The notes beneath the pieces are model-generated. The model worked only from the letters and a program-made list of their open reading frames with translations, was not told the origin of the DNA and made no database searches. DNA of 64,000 nucleotides, from contig NW_025778873.1 of assembly GCF_021130785.1 (NCBI RefSeq), forward strand, positions 1 to 64,000, written 5' to 3'. Position numbers and translations under genes: made by a program. Below, piece by piece: positions 23,936 through 36,060 of this stretch. This DNA is from Homalodisca vitripennis (taxonomy: Eukaryota; Arthropoda; Insecta; Hemiptera; Cicadellidae). Every line of letters starts with the position of its first letter. Within the stretch, counting starts at the first letter, position 1.

Positions 23936-24936
23936 CAGGCAGGCAGCGGGTAGGCCGGGACTCTCGTCCCTTCTGTGGTAGGGTCTCTGCAACAAACGGA
24001 ATGGCTACTGATCATCAGTACGTCCAGCCCCAAGAGGGTTTGCGTTGGGTCGTGGGGAATTGTTAAGTGTGTGGTTTTATTTAGGTCGGTGAAAAGTAGT
24101 GTAGTAGGTTCGGAAGTGAAGTGAAGTGGAGAGTCGTTGGTTTTTGTTTAGTACATTTAGTCTTCTATGGTGGGTCGTCCAATATTACTTTTAGTTGTGG
24201 GATTTTCCACGGATGGACGGCTTCCCGGGTTGCCCACTCACGGATTTGATCCCACGTTGATTCAGCTGCTGCTGCATACATGGCTCTCGCCTGGCCAGTG
24301 ATGAAGTCATGCAGGCTGGGTAGTCCTACAGACCGTAGGACGACCGTGTTTCGGACAAACCATGGTGTGTTCGTCAGTTGGCGGAGTGTCCTGTTCTGGA
24401 AGGTTTCTAGTGCCTTCCTGGTCGTCTTGGAGGTGTGTGGATACCAGGCAGGAGCCGCGTATGTCATGATGGGGCGGACCATCGTTTTGTAGAGCAACAG
24501 CTTCGTGTTTATGGGAAGTCCGGAGTGTCTCAGTAGAGCCGACAGCCCTTAACGGGCGGCCATTCCAAGGCGGATCCTCCCTTTGGCGGCAATTCCAGTC
24601 GTTATAGTCCTGTTGAGGACGACTCCCAAGTATTTAATAGACTTGGTCCACCTTAGTTGGTCCCCCTGCAGGTGAATCTTCTCGCGCTGGGCCGGATACT
24701 GCGGGTTTTTGGTGAAGCAGATAGCCTCGGTCTTCTGAGTGTTGATCCTGACCTTCCACTTCCACAGTTACGGGTCCAGATGTTCCATTTGCCTTCTCAT
24801 ATAGGCACATGATTGGCGGATGTTGGCCGACTTACTGTAGAAAAGTGCGTCGTCAGCGTAGAGGGCGAGAGACATCCTGGGAATGACTGGGATGTCATTT
24901 GTGTACCACAGGTACAGCACTGGGCCCAGTACAGTT
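23930..24936 (-). mobile_element. 5'-truncated Jockey-like non-LTR retrotransposon
   Basis: About 1 kb on the minus strand. The 3' UTR runs from 24164 down to about 23930 and is GC-richer, with no obvious poly(A). The coding part is 5'-truncated inside the reverse transcriptase at about 24936. It lies inside a GGACCA-core repeat and is bounded by 120-bp direct repeats. Confidence 0.8.
24165..24936 (-). pseudogene. reverse transcriptase, C-terminal part (Jockey-like)
   Basis: A single minus-strand frame of about 257 codons, open except for TAA at 24768-24770 and 24549-24551. It begins with an LYLWYTNDIP-type motif and then has the RT active site YADD (24849-24860). KYLGVVLNRT and the thumb/C-terminal signature MVRPIMTYAAPAW (near 24480) come next, with LRQLTNTPWFVRN after it. 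It ends DDPP-stop. The order and motifs are standard for Jockey-clade LINE ORF2. The endonuclease and N-terminal RT are missing. The two nonsense codons make it inactive. Confidence 0.85.
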
Positions 24937-24937
24937 T

Positions 24938-25060
24938 TGTTTTAAAACTGCAAATGTTGTGTTTTAGGCTATTTATAATCCCCTCTGTACCCAAAGAATA
25001 CAGGGAGAATCGTTTTGGAATATAAGTTAACCAAATTTTTACTCATTGTGAAATTGGACC
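24938..25060 (+). repeat. direct repeat flanking the LINE, right copy
   Basis: Partner of 23812-23935. Confidence 0.7.
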
Positions 25061-25260
25061 TGTTTTTAAATATTTTATGAAAGGTCAATACTTTAATAAG
25101 AGAGTTATTTTCTAACTTACGTCAAACCGCCTTTTTTCTGACGTATTTTCATGGAATAAATATTGAAATATAAGTAAAATAAGTGTATGCTAGCAGAATA
25201 ATAATATCAGTGATCGACTATATCATGTTACACTGTTTTAATTAAATATAAAAAAGTAGT

Positions 25261-25498
25261 ATTGGGTAGGTTTGAAAAGAAAAATGTTCTATGACTTTTA
25301 TCTTTATGAAGTAGTTACTGCATCGTACACCAGAACTCTCTCCTGTCGAGAGTTTAATCACTCACTCTCTTTTTGGACACCATTTGGCTTTCATAAATAA
25401 TAAACTTACGCATTAAATAATTTTAAATTTTTTTTCGGGACAGTATTACAATCCCTGCACCTTCTCATCTATTGGGCACACGGTAAAGAAATATTATT
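25261..25498. other. non-coding stretch
   Basis: A CACCAGAACTCTCTCC module of the GGACCA-core family lies near 25328. Nothing else is seen. Confidence 0.4.
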
Positions 25499-25499
25499 A

Positions 25500-25622
25500 G
25501 AATGTGCCTGGTAGACATCTTATACTGTCTGGGTAGTATGTGTTTACCGATTCAGCTATACCACGTAAAGGGTCAGAGTTTGAGTTCCGGAATAGAACGC
25601 ACTCTTATTATACACGGTTGCT
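25500..25622 (+). repeat. tRNA-derived SINE, copy 2
   Basis: GAATGTGCCTGGTAGACATC (from 25499), a box A-like GGGTAGTATGTG (25530-25541) and a box B-like GAGTTTGAGTTCC (25576-25588). The leading word is shared with copy 3. Confidence 0.7.
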
Positions 25623-25629
25623 AGTTAAG

Positions 25630-26040
25630 AATTAAAATTTCAATATTCTGAGTCAAGCGTGTTTATAACTAAACTAGTGAAGTATTTTTATAATAATTAT
25701 TTTTCATAATTTTAATAAATTTTGATGCAACTTCAATAGTATATCATATTGTAGACTACTTGATTTAAATATTCCAAAGCAAATAACTTAATGGAAGTGG
25801 TTTCTTAATAAGAAGAGAGAATGGATTTGGTGAAAGACTACGTCCTGTGCAGATAAGGTCAAAGGCCTCTTTAAGCACAAATTCGATTATAAAACAGTTT
25901 AATATTTTAAAATACTCTAATATGTTTATAGTTATACTGAGCAAAAATTTATCTATAATTGAATATGAAACATAGTTTATCTTTTTTACATTCCAACAAT
26001 AAAAATATCTATGCCGTAACGCGCAGTAAAAATACAATTA
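25630..26040. other. AT-rich non-coding stretch
   Basis: The 90-codon minus-strand frame at 25765-26037 has no recognisable motif and is probably chance. Confidence 0.35.
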
Positions 26041-26339
26041 TAATTCCTTATAGTACACGAGAATAATCATTGTCAACTATGCAATAAGTATGGAAAGTTA
26101 ATTAAGCTAGTGTGACTACCCTAATAGTATTAGAGTATTGGTAATAACATTGCAAAATAGTTTTACAAAGAGTTACAGCTTTCATTTTATCATTCCTATA
26201 CATGAGTTATTAATTACAAACAAATCACGATACAATTATTGAAAATTCAATGAAATATATTTATTCTGTACTTCACACTAATTTTTCAAATCATTTATTT
26301 CTTTTGTACCGATTGTATTAAATAATAATTTTGGGGTAA

Positions 26340-26640
26340 CTGGATTACCGGTGGAAGGAGTAGGCCCAGATGAATGATAAGGACTGTACTATACAAAAGA
26401 GGCTGCTATCGGCGAGGCGCGCATCGCAGATGGCAGTGTTTGATAACGAAATTGAGAGGTGGGGTGAGGTAGACGTGCCGTACCTCCATCTCAGTTCATC
26501 GGAAGTGATTGTAACGAGTAGTAGTGCTTAGAGTAACTCTTATTCCTAATCGTCATCGAACCTGCGGATGCTTTCAGCAATTTTTTGATTTATTAAAATC
26601 TCTAACACTGAAGAATTTGTTAGTGTCTAACACTGAAGAA
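26340..26640. other. GC-richer pocket, unclassified
   Basis: It contains GGCGAGGCGCGCATCGCAG (26412) and TCCTAATCGTCATCGAACCTG (26544), followed by a short tandem repeat CTAACACTGAAGAAT (near 26603 and 26627). The composition suggests an inserted element, possibly an LTR fragment. No ends could be defined. Confidence 0.3.
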
Positions 26641-27194
26641 TACTTTTTTAAAGTAAAGTAAAGAAAATTAGTAACAAAATAAAAATTTAATTTTGAAGAT
26701 TAATTAAAGTGAAGAATTGCCAGATCAGATTAGGGTGTAAAAGTTCTTGAATTTTGAAAATTGAATGAAAAGCTGTAAGAACTTTGTACATTTTTGGGAG
26801 TGAAGAATATATTACAAGTTTGAAATTTAAAGGTCATCAAGAAGTTTTAATTTTAATTTTAATTCCAGTTTTTATTTTTAAGAAGAAGTTTTATTATAGT
26901 TTTATTTATTTTAGAAGATTTTCTTTTATTTTTAAACGTTCACAAAAGTTTATTTTAAATTTCAAAGCTAACCCCTCATGTGCCAGTAAAACGGTAAACA
27001 TTCATAAACTTATCAAAATAGTATTTTGCTTCTCCTAAGGAATTATATAATTGCTGTTTAAAAGTATATTGTACAGTGAAACAGTTTCGATTTAGTTATA
27101 ACGCGTTTACAAGTAATATGTTTTCACAATGAGGAAGATTATCTTAACCATCAAATAACTTTCGTATATTTTGTAATAAAAAAATGAACTTAGA

Positions 27195-27600
27195 TTTATG
27201 TTTCCAAATTTCAGTGCTCTAAGTGTACAGAAAAAATCAGTTTACAATCATTTCCAACACATCGTCGAAGTTCTATACTATCCGTTTATAAATATATGAT
27301 ACAAATTTTAAAGCTTGAAGAATTATTTTCGTATATTTTGTAAGCTAAAAACAATTTGAGATTTATGTATTTAAATCCTTTCAGTACGCTAAGTGTACAA
27401 ACAGAATCAGTTTACAATCATTTCCAACACATCGTCCAAGCTATAATTATTTTCGTATATTTTGCAAACTAAAAAAGAACTGGATATTTATGTTTTTATA
27501 TATTTAAATCCTTTCAATACTCTAAGTGTACAGAAAGAATCATTTTAGAATCATTCTCCATATTATATTGTCCAAATTATATAATATCCGTAAAGAAAAG
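27195..27600 (+). repeat. irregular tandem repeat of the GTACAG module
   Basis: Three units start TTTATG at 27195, 27362 and 27487 (spacings 167 and 125 bp). Each contains CTAAGTGTACA(G/A)A and the next AGAATCA. The first two also share CAATCATTTCCAACACATCG. The same ~40-bp module is the unit of the 175-bp array at 43.6 kb, in the opposite orientation. Confidence 0.7.
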
Positions 27601-28859
27601 AAAGAGTCAGTTTACAATATTGTTTTCTATACAACATCCAAATGTTTAAAATTGATTTATACATGTTTGATAAAAGTTTAAATAATACTAAGAGAATATA
27701 TCAAACATACATAATTCTAGCATTGTATAGATTACTATCCGGACAAGACTTACATCATAGTAATTTATGAGCAATTTTGGCCTAGTGGATAAAAGAGATA
27801 TGTTTATGAAAAGGATTAGATAACTTATGTCTCACACCAATCTTTTCGGCATGTTCAAATAGGATCAATATTAAAATGAGTTGAAGTAGGTGTATGTTAG
27901 CTGACAATGATTAAAAATCATTATAAATCATGTTCGATTGTTTAAAGTCAATAAATATCAACACATATTTTGTGGAGTTTATAACAGAAATATGGTCTAT
28001 AATTTTTAAATTACCCAATTAGCTTTCTAAAAGAACACCAGATCTCTCTTCTACAGAACAGTAAACAAGAGAAGACGAAGTTATACAGTAATAGAAACGC
28101 CTGATTATGTTCCAATATAACTAAAAATATTCAATTTTTCACTGTAAGTAAAATTACTAATAATAGTAAAATTTTTATAAAAAATAAAAAGAGTCGATGC
28201 AGACAATAATCGTCGTCGAGCTGAACTGCTAAATAGAGAGGGAGCATTGCTGGAGTAAACTACTTTAACAATGTTCTAAGCAGCACATATATTAATTGAA
28301 TAAGAGTATTAATAAATCCATACAACTAACCAAAGAAATTTTTTTTTATTTATTAAATATTCTTAATTAATAATTATGATTAACATCCGTTTATTTTCAG
28401 TTTAACCATTAAAGTTATCAATTATCTGATATGTAAAATCCATTAAAAGCTTAAACCAGTATAAAAAAAGAACTGAGACTTTCTTGAAAGTTGATGACTT
28501 TGCTGTCTTTTAAATCTTCAACATATGAAAACTATAACTCTGATACGTCAGTCTAACAATTAGAATAATTCAAAAGTTTTAGAACAGCAACACAGTAATC
28601 TTATTTTAACTAAATTGTGAGATCTTTGTTTTTCATGGAGCCAGTGTTCTATTTTCCAAAACATAGTATATAGCGACACCTGCAGTAGTGCATTCTCTTC
28701 CTTTTCAAGACTTACATTAATCCAAGCTAAAATGAGTACATAGATTACTTTAGTTATACGTAGGAAGAAGTATTTTATGTATTATAACATCCAATACATC
28801 ATTATAATGTTTAGAATGTTTTTTTACCCTTTGGACAAGAAGCTTATAAATTGCACTTA

Positions 28860-29308
28860 GTCCTGTAAGAACCTTTGCGCTGCTTCCGGAGTGACAGGAT
28901 ATTCAGGATAGGCAAGGTTAGGGAGTAGGGGCCGCCTCCTATTAAGATACATGAGGAAGAATTTGGGCACTACATCTCAAAGTCATGTCTCCCCGGGAGA
29001 GGGGGAGGCCGGCTCTGAACCAGCCTCTCCAGTGAAAGTAGGCAGGGGGTGGCACACCCTAGTTGAGGTTAACAAGAACCTCTGAGGTTAGGGAACAAAC
29101 CCCGCCAACTCCAACAGTCATCTCCCACAGTAAACTAGACCTATCGAATTGCCCATGAACCCCAGAACCTCAACGTTTGCGGTTAGTGAAGTGCCACTAC
29201 TGGACATCATAAGGTTGCCCAGATTGAAGTGACACATCGGTTTTTGCTGTGCCCAGTGGTGGGTTGAACTGGTAGGTATAAACCAGCCAGAAGTGATCCC
29301 TGCTGGGT
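28860..29308 (-). repeat. GC-richer dispersed repeat, copy 2
   Basis: The complement matches 21108-21480 and 51207-51610, starting CCCAGCAGGGATCACTTCTGG at its 5' end (near 29308). It includes the best-preserved middle section (AAAACCGATGTGTCACTTC). It is GC-richer than its surroundings. Confidence 0.6.
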
Positions 29309-29309
29309 G

Positions 29310-29995
29310 AAAAATTTAGAATGGTTACAAATACTCATTTGGGGCTTCCCTAAGGATTTTGTTACTTCTAATCCCTATAAATCTTATTGTGAACGTCCAG
29401 TTTGTCATTAAATAGAAGTGGTCTCTTTGTAAAAGGGTATGCAAAATCACGGAATTGTTGTCATGAATAATAATATCTCCATAGACAGGGTATTTTAGAG
29501 ATGATCTGTTTGTAGATTACGTAGAGAACCTAAGGAAATATCTTAAATACCTGCTCATATTTCAATACGTTGTGATAGTAAAGGATGTTTTATCACTGGC
29601 ATTATGGTCGCAATGGTTTTGAACATTCCAAGGAGGATCTGTTTGAATTGTTTGGAGACTACTGAAGTTGAAATGTGGTTTCTTTTGCTTCTCAATGCTT
29701 CAAAGCAGAAAAAGTCGGCCGCCCTTTTAAAGACTAAGAATAAAAAAAGAGACCTTATTATATGGATGCTCCATTACTATAAAATATTTTTACTTCGATT
29801 CCGCTTTTCCCCACAGTTAGAAAACCTAGATGAAGAGTTCCTTCGCTCTACGTATGCTCCAGAAAAATTCCCTGCTCTACAAATGATTCCCAAAGTTATG
29901 GGAACATCTACCACTCAACCTCAAAAATAACTGCAATTTACTATATCAAAGCGTATAATTTGGTTTTCACTCTGAATACATTAATAATCTCTCGC
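29310..29995. other. non-coding stretch with a weak ORF
   Basis: A 108-codon plus frame (29604-29930) contains a T/C-rich tract with an AG acceptor look (TTTTCCCCACAG ending 29817) inside it. It ends in LENLDEEFLRSTYAPEKF and about 20 further residues. No family is recognised. It could be a terminal exon or chance. Confidence 0.25.
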
Positions 29996-29999
29996 CCTA

Positions 30000-31290
30000 A
30001 AAGGTAATGCCCACAGGGATATTTACAAAGCAACCATTCCAAAATACAATTATGAAATTATATCTTAGTGAATAACTTATGAATATATGGTTTCTCTATA
30101 TAATGTATGTGTTTGGGAGATCAGACAAGTAGAAATTAATCTGTTTTTATTAGTATCCTTGACATAAAAAGGCGCCAAAAGATAAAAGAATGAAACACCC
30201 ATACGATATATAAAATTAAAAGTCTCCAGTCAAACATTATTTCATATCGATAGAAACAACAAAGGTCTGATATTTTAATTTTTTTGATCATTAAATAGTA
30301 TTACGAGTATGTGTCAGCATTTCCAAAGTCGTTCAAATTGCAGCACGTCAGGTAATCACCACATGTAGTACAATGTGATGGTCAGAAGCTGGACGAGGAC
30401 CAGGACTTACAAGGATGAGTTACTTCTATTATTGATTAACCACAATTTCTCCTAATAATGACTCTTGGTACCCAAAGCAATTTACACTGTATTTTTAGTG
30501 ACTAATAAATTACAACACAAAACTCATGAAAAGTTTATATGATTCCAAAGTAAACAGAAGTTTCAAATATAATGTATTATTTTTTTTAATTTCCTTTTAT
30601 TTTTCAAAGACTTTCTCTGATTTGCTTTATATAAAGCTACTAATTCTTGTGTTTGGGCTGTTTTAATCCTCTCTGTACCCTAAGCGTGCAGGGAGAATTG
30701 GGTTGAATCACTTTCCAAATTCTGAGCGTCACACCAGTTTTGAACTGCTTTCCATAGTTGATGACAAACATTTAATATTTTATGAGAATAATGTTCTAAC
30801 TTTTTTTGTTAGGCTACATATTATGTTTAGTTTAAATTAGTGTACGTTACCGGAGTAACATTAGTAATACACAACTACACTACGTTTGATGTCTAAAACA
30901 TAATAATTTAAAATACGGTTTCAAATAATTTTAAAGAGAGATATAGTTTACAATTCCTATCTACTTCCGTTAGTTACGTAAACATTCACCAGAGCACGCG
31001 TCGATAGTACAAGAGATAAGACATGGTAAATTAAAATTGTGCAGTAATAAAACATCTTACTTGGATTTAATATCCATCTTCTAATAGTATTCTTGATATC
31101 AATAATAATAATTTAACTACTGTGTCGTGGTAAACTAGAACAAATAATTCGTATACAAATGCGTATGATGAACTTTCTAAATTGAAAGGACACCCTCGTA
31201 AAGTACAGCAATATCAGAATGACTATTGTACACAACTGCTTTATGATGTAAATTTCAGTATCAATAAATTTTAGAACTTTCCAGCGAGTT
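30000..31290 (+). repeat. GGACCA-core family copy 5
   Basis: Module order: AATGCCCACAGGGATATTTAC (30007), ATCGATAGAAACAAC (30247), GATGGTCAGAAGCTGGACGA with core GAGGACCAGGAC (30394-30405) and AAGGATGAGTTACTTC. TACCCAAAGCAATTTACAC follows near 30469, then CTCTGTACCCTAAGCGTGCA near 30671, GTGTACGTTACCGGAG near 30840 and CACCAGAGCACGCG near 30988. This is the most complete example of the forward order. Confidence 0.65.
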
Positions 31291-31299
31291 GTAGTTTTC

Positions 31300-34200
31300 A
31301 TTCATTTATTATATATTATAAGTCGCCTTTTACTTGTTTTAGTTCTGAGACTAACATTTTAATCACATCAGGATATAAAGAACTTATTAATGGTCAGAAC
31401 AAATGTTTATTATTTCTAAACCATTAAATACGTTTAATTCAGTTTGTTTTGTTAGTTTTAAGTCCTTGAAGCAATTGAGTGGACAATAAAATGACCATTT
31501 TGACTATTGGTTTTACAAAATTAAAGCATAAGAACTGCTCTGATTTCTTTGTTATCTAATAATTAAAACAATTCTAATCATGTTTAAAATTCCAATAGAA
31601 CTTTTAAGCAAGGAACAATCGGTAAATTTAATATCCTTTTACCAAGAAACTGATAAATCATTTCTCTGGAATCTAATACATTGACACCTTACTGTAATAA
31701 TTTTTCTAAATTTTTTTCGGAATCTCTATTTCCAGAATCAAATAACTAAAATTTTCATGTACATTTAATATTCAACAGTACAGGAATTTTTGGATCATAA
31801 ATTCCTACTAATAATTTAAAAACGTTAAACCCACTATTTGGGGTGAAATGATCAGTGAAAGTACCTCTTAAGGCTCTCAATAGGATGGCGTCCTTTCTGC
31901 TTGTTATGGACGACCTGTTTAGGTCTGTGACAGTAGAGGTCATTTCGCACAGATATATGCAGATGAGATGACATGATAATTTTTGTGACTGGTAAATTTA
32001 AAATCACAGTCACGGAATTGACTAATGTAACCCTAAAGGGAGCAGTAAACTGGTTAGATAGAATTGTATTTGTGTTAACCCGGCCCAGGCTGCACTGGTC
32101 ACATTTGGAAGAGGGCATAATGGTGGGCCATCGGTCCTTTTTTTATCGAGGAAGCTCTATCAGCAAGTTGATAGTTTCTAATGTCAAGTTCCTAATGTTG
32201 TTCTTGACAGGTGGCAGAATTGGGAACCAGGGGAATATAGTTACTAATATAGTGCAGGCTTCCGATCGTACGGTCTTTTGGTCTTCAGCTGAAGCTATTG
32301 CATTTGCTTTATATCTACGTGATTAGACCTAGACTAACGTTTGAGGTTTTTGTTTTGTAGTTAAATACTGGGTCGGGTCGGCTTGCATCCTAAGGATATC
32401 CTACCTGGCAATAAGCTCCGAACTGATCCAGTTAATGTCTTAGATGGTCCTATAATTTTGCACGTTTGTGCATAATAATATTTAGTTTATGACTCGTTGG
32501 ATTGTTTACCCACATCAGTAGGAAGTGCCTTCTCTAATCTTACGTTATAAATTAGTAGTAAAATTACCATGCTGATTCAGGTATATGGTGCATTACACAT
32601 GATTACAGAACTTATATTTCAACGATTTTCCTTTGCCAAATCCTTCAGGATTATGATGTTTTCAACGAAGGATATGTTCAAGGGGGTTTCACAGATCAAC
32701 GCCATACTCTGTGATCTCACATTTATTTGAAGTATAAAAATCTATAAGTAATAAAATTATATACGTTTAAAATTTTGGACATTATGCGTTGTAAGTTTTA
32801 CAATTTTATTTACAATATCTTTATGAAAAGATGGTTTTAAAAGTTGATATCAAATTTAATTACATTCAAAAATATTAATAATAAATTTTAGTAAGTTATC
32901 CTTTGTTGTGTAACACTCAAATAAATATTCTTTGGAGATATCTATATATCTGAAAATTCCTTTCTCGCTTTCTGATATAAAGTATAGAGTGGACAATAGC
33001 CGTTTATAACGAAGTTATTGCAACACTTTTAAGTTTTTAACATTTTATTATAAATTAAAAGCCCAAATGAATATTTACCAAAATTTAATATTTTGTCCAG
33101 CAAAGACAAATGTTTGTTTATGATTTAAAATAACCTTAGTTTTGTAAATGTACCTAAATTGTAATACCTGGATTTTTACTTTATTACTGCAAGCAATGAA
33201 CGATTTCATCATGCCACCATTTTAGACAGTAAACATACTGTGTTGCTGATTGGGTTCATAGATGTACCAATAAATGCTAGTATATGTATAGTTCCACTGT
33301 ATATTCTGTTCTATTATCCATATAGTGTATGTGCAGGCATCTCGCGTCTGCATGATAAAATGTCTTATTCTTTTATTTCTTACACAAAAATTAGAAAGAA
33401 AACGACATCCTATAATTAGTTCATCTAATCATATAATTATTTTATAAATCGCACTCAACTTTAATAATAATTATTTATTTAGCTTACAATGCCACAACAT
33501 GTAGGATAAAACATTAACGACAATGTTTTAAATCATACTTTTTAGATATTTTACTCATTTGTGAGTTTCCATTCTCGTAAGGTTTCGTAAGGAATTAATT
33601 ACTAGCGTATGATGCTACGATTAAATAGGATTCTCTCACAATGCGCCTTTGTTACCTGAGAAGCTTACTTACTAATTATGTAATAACCTATCCGATGTCT
33701 CAAATGTACTGTGAGGTATTATATTTATTTGTGGGCCATTAATTGTATTAACTTATAAGAAATAATTACTATCGCATGATGATAAATCGATGTACATAAT
33801 TATCTAAAGTTTGACTTTATTACCCATTGATACACTCGCCAATTATATACTCAATTAGAAATTTCTAACAAGTTAAACATAAGTATTTTATAAGTTATCA
33901 GAATGAGTAAATAGGTTTAACATGTCATTGCTGCTATTTATAAAGTAATATTTTGTACTTGCCATTACTATTTTCATCTTACTATGGTAAAATGACTTCA
34001 TTTTTTATTGAAAGAACAAATACTTGAATACACTGCGTTCTTTAACACGGTAAGCAGCGAAATATACTACATTGTTAAATTTAAAATTCATTTCATATTT
34101 AATTTATTAAATAATATACAAACTTCGTACCAATTTGTAAGGAATACTTTAAAATTTGCTCAACAGGGTTAGCGTGATTACTACACATCCAAATATCTTC

Positions 34201-34425
34201 AAGAGAGTTTGCATTTATAATATAAACTATTGTAGAATAATTAGTAATAGTATAACATATCATGCCGAACAGTGTCCCTGGATATTGCATCCAGACACTA
34301 ATAATGTAGCACATACATCGGAAACGGGGAAAAGTTTTGTTAGAATCTTTAAAGTAAGGTTTTATTTGTCCGTTCGTGCCCCTAAAATATAGTAATCAGA
34401 CAACCAAAGTTTAGTTTTATTAATA
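31300..34425. other. non-coding stretch
   Basis: AT-rich except for 31850-32420, which is GC-richer and has overlapping frames on both strands (117 codons at 31973-32326 on plus, 88 codons at 31852-32118 on minus). None has a recognisable motif, so this may be an old unclassified element. The rest holds only chance ORFs. Confidence 0.35.
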
Positions 34426-34429
34426 GTCA

Positions 34430-35060
34430 TGACGTAACCAATATAAGGGACAGGTGAAACGTAAGCAGCAGTTTCAGTAAAATATTATTTTATATCCATG
34501 GAAACAACATGGCATTTATAATTTAATGTTTTTAAATGATTATAAGGTGTTAAGTCGACGCATTTTTCAAATTTCCTTGAACTCACAGCTAGTCGTGGAA
34601 GTAGCACCAGGAACACGATGTGATGGCCAGAAGTAGGACCAGGATCAGGGCTTATAAGGATGAGTTACTTTAATTCGATACAAATCATAGTTTTACTCAC
34701 TACTCCTCGTTACACAAAGCAGTTTACAATCTAGGTTTAGCCATTATTTAAAGCACAAAACACCAGAATAGTTTATATGTAGTGCTAGCAGAAGTACAAA
34801 TTAAATATAGTTAATACTCTGCATTGTAACGTTTTGCATAAAAGATACTAATTCGTGTTTGGTGCTATGAATAATCCTTTTAGTACCCAAAGAGTACAGG
34901 GAGAATCAGTTTACAATATTTCGTACAGAATGGACACCAATCGATATTGGAAGTTTTGGCTTAATTTTATCACAAATATGACATATTGGTGGTACAAATG
35001 TCAAAACTTCGTGAAAAGTAGATACAGTTTATAAGTGAATTATGAATGATTTTAAGTGAA
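34430..35060 (+). repeat. GGACCA-core family copy 6
   Basis: CATGACGTAACCAATATAAG (34428), ATCCATGGAAACAAC (34495), GATGTGATGGCCAGAAGTAG, core AGGACCAGGATCAGGG (34635-34650) and AAGGATGAGTTACTTT. CACAAAGCAGTTTACAATC is near 34713 and TAGTACCCAAAGAGTACAGG near 34880. It closely matches copy 3. Confidence 0.65.
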
Positions 35061-35329
35061 AATTGTACTAAGTACACTGTTCACTACGCATTTTAAATAG
35101 CTCTTTTAAACAGCAAATATTGTTTATTTAAAATTCGGTTTTATGGTTCAAAAATACTAATTTTCGTAACGTTTTCTGCATCGCAAAGTTTTGAACTCCT
35201 GTATTTGAGTAGGGTTTTAGTGAATAGAATTTTTACTTTATAAATTTTGCCGTTACACAGTGTAATTATTAATCGTACATATATCTAGTTTCTAACTGTT
35301 TCGGCCTGACAATGGCGTTATTAAACTTA

Positions 35330-36060
35330 CCTCATTTACATACGTCAGAGCTGTAATCCGTTGTTTCGCAAACAGAGTTTTACCAGAAACAGAAGTTTTC
35401 TACAGCCCTTTAGAACTCTTCTCCATTATTGATTGAACGGCAGCCCGGATTGGTTGCATCATGTCTTCTCTAGTCCTGGATCCTGATGCATATGCCGAGT
35501 ATTTTAAGCCCCCATCATGTAGTAGCTTAGGACATTAAATCAGAGGAGGGGGGTAGTTGACTGGAACAGTTTGTCAGCACCACTTCAGAGAAGTTGTTAC
35601 ACAAATGTCCATGCAAGTGTTCTAAAAAAAGGGCCAATAATTTGGTTATCGCACCAAGTATAAGGGTTGGTCTTCTCGCATTCAGTGGGATTTTCGAAAA
35701 CTTTTCAAAACCTCATGTTATGACGGCTTATTACTCCATTGCTCCGAAAAGTTGCTTCGTCTCACCATAGAACTTAAATATCAATCTTCGCGCATGTTAT
35801 CACTGGCTGATAAATAAAATTTCATTCTTATAAGTCATCTCTATGCAATGCTTGATGTAGTGAAATCCGGTATGGGTGCGTTTTTCTGTCCTAAGGACCT
35901 GAGTACTGTCGTTGGCTAATTACTGCATCGGTAACAAACTCTCCTAGATGAGTCATGAGGGTTGAGCTGAATCGCAGCCAAAAGGTCTGGTGCCTTATCA
36001 TTCCTAACAGGCCTAGCGAGCTGGTTCACTTTGTTGTAGTCCGGTTTGTGTTTCTCGTTT
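35330..36060 (-). pseudogene. mariner-type (DUF4817-associated) transposase relic
   Basis: The minus strand shows, across shifted frames, LLAAIQLNPHDSSRR (near 35985) and then HPYRISLHQALHRDDL (35831-35878). RMKFYLSASDN, an HNMRF-type motif near 35713, and a C-terminal TREDMMQPIRAAVQ (near 35470) ending at a TAG follow. This order is that of the IS630/Tc1/mariner-like transposases with an N-terminal DUF4817 domain, common in insects. Many stops and indels are present and the catalytic Asp region is not intact. The second relic, at 38.6 kb on the other strand, preserves a complementary part of the same protein type. Confidence 0.65.

Larger units (their letters stand above)
23490..25260 (+). 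repeat. GGACCA-core family copy 4, interrupted by a LINE
   Basis: The core GGCCAGGACCAGGACCAG is at 23584-23601. The AAATCACAG and CAAAGCAGTTTACACATCC modules follow to 23700. The TGTACCC module appears at about 23870 and again at about 24985 because the LINE insertion is flanked by a duplicated 120-bp stretch. AAGTGTATGCTAGCAG resumes at 25182. The 65-codon frame at 23496-23693 crossing the core is not conserved in other copies. Confidence 0.6.
26045..28800 (+). repeat. GGACCA-core family, long copy without a recognisable core
   Basis: The start (26045-26140, TTAATTAAGCTAGTGTGAC) is the complement of 45960-46030 and 51040-51100. The copy continues through repeated GTGTACAGAAAGAATCA units (27195-27600), GTATGTTAGCTGACAATGAT near 27892 and ACACCAGATCTCTC near 28034. 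Then come TTTAACCATTAAAGTTATC near 28401 and the GACACCTGCAGTAGTGCATTC module at 28675-28790. It carries the same 3' modules as 5095-5919. Confidence 0.5.

Noticed and set aside
29604..29930. 108-codon plus-strand ORF
   Set aside because: An internal acceptor-like tract and Asp/Glu-rich end are suggestive, but no family, donor or partner exon was seen.
31973..32326. 117-codon plus-strand ORF in a GC-richer patch
   Set aside because: It overlaps minus-strand frames and has no motif, start context or conserved copy. Probably chance or an unidentified relic.
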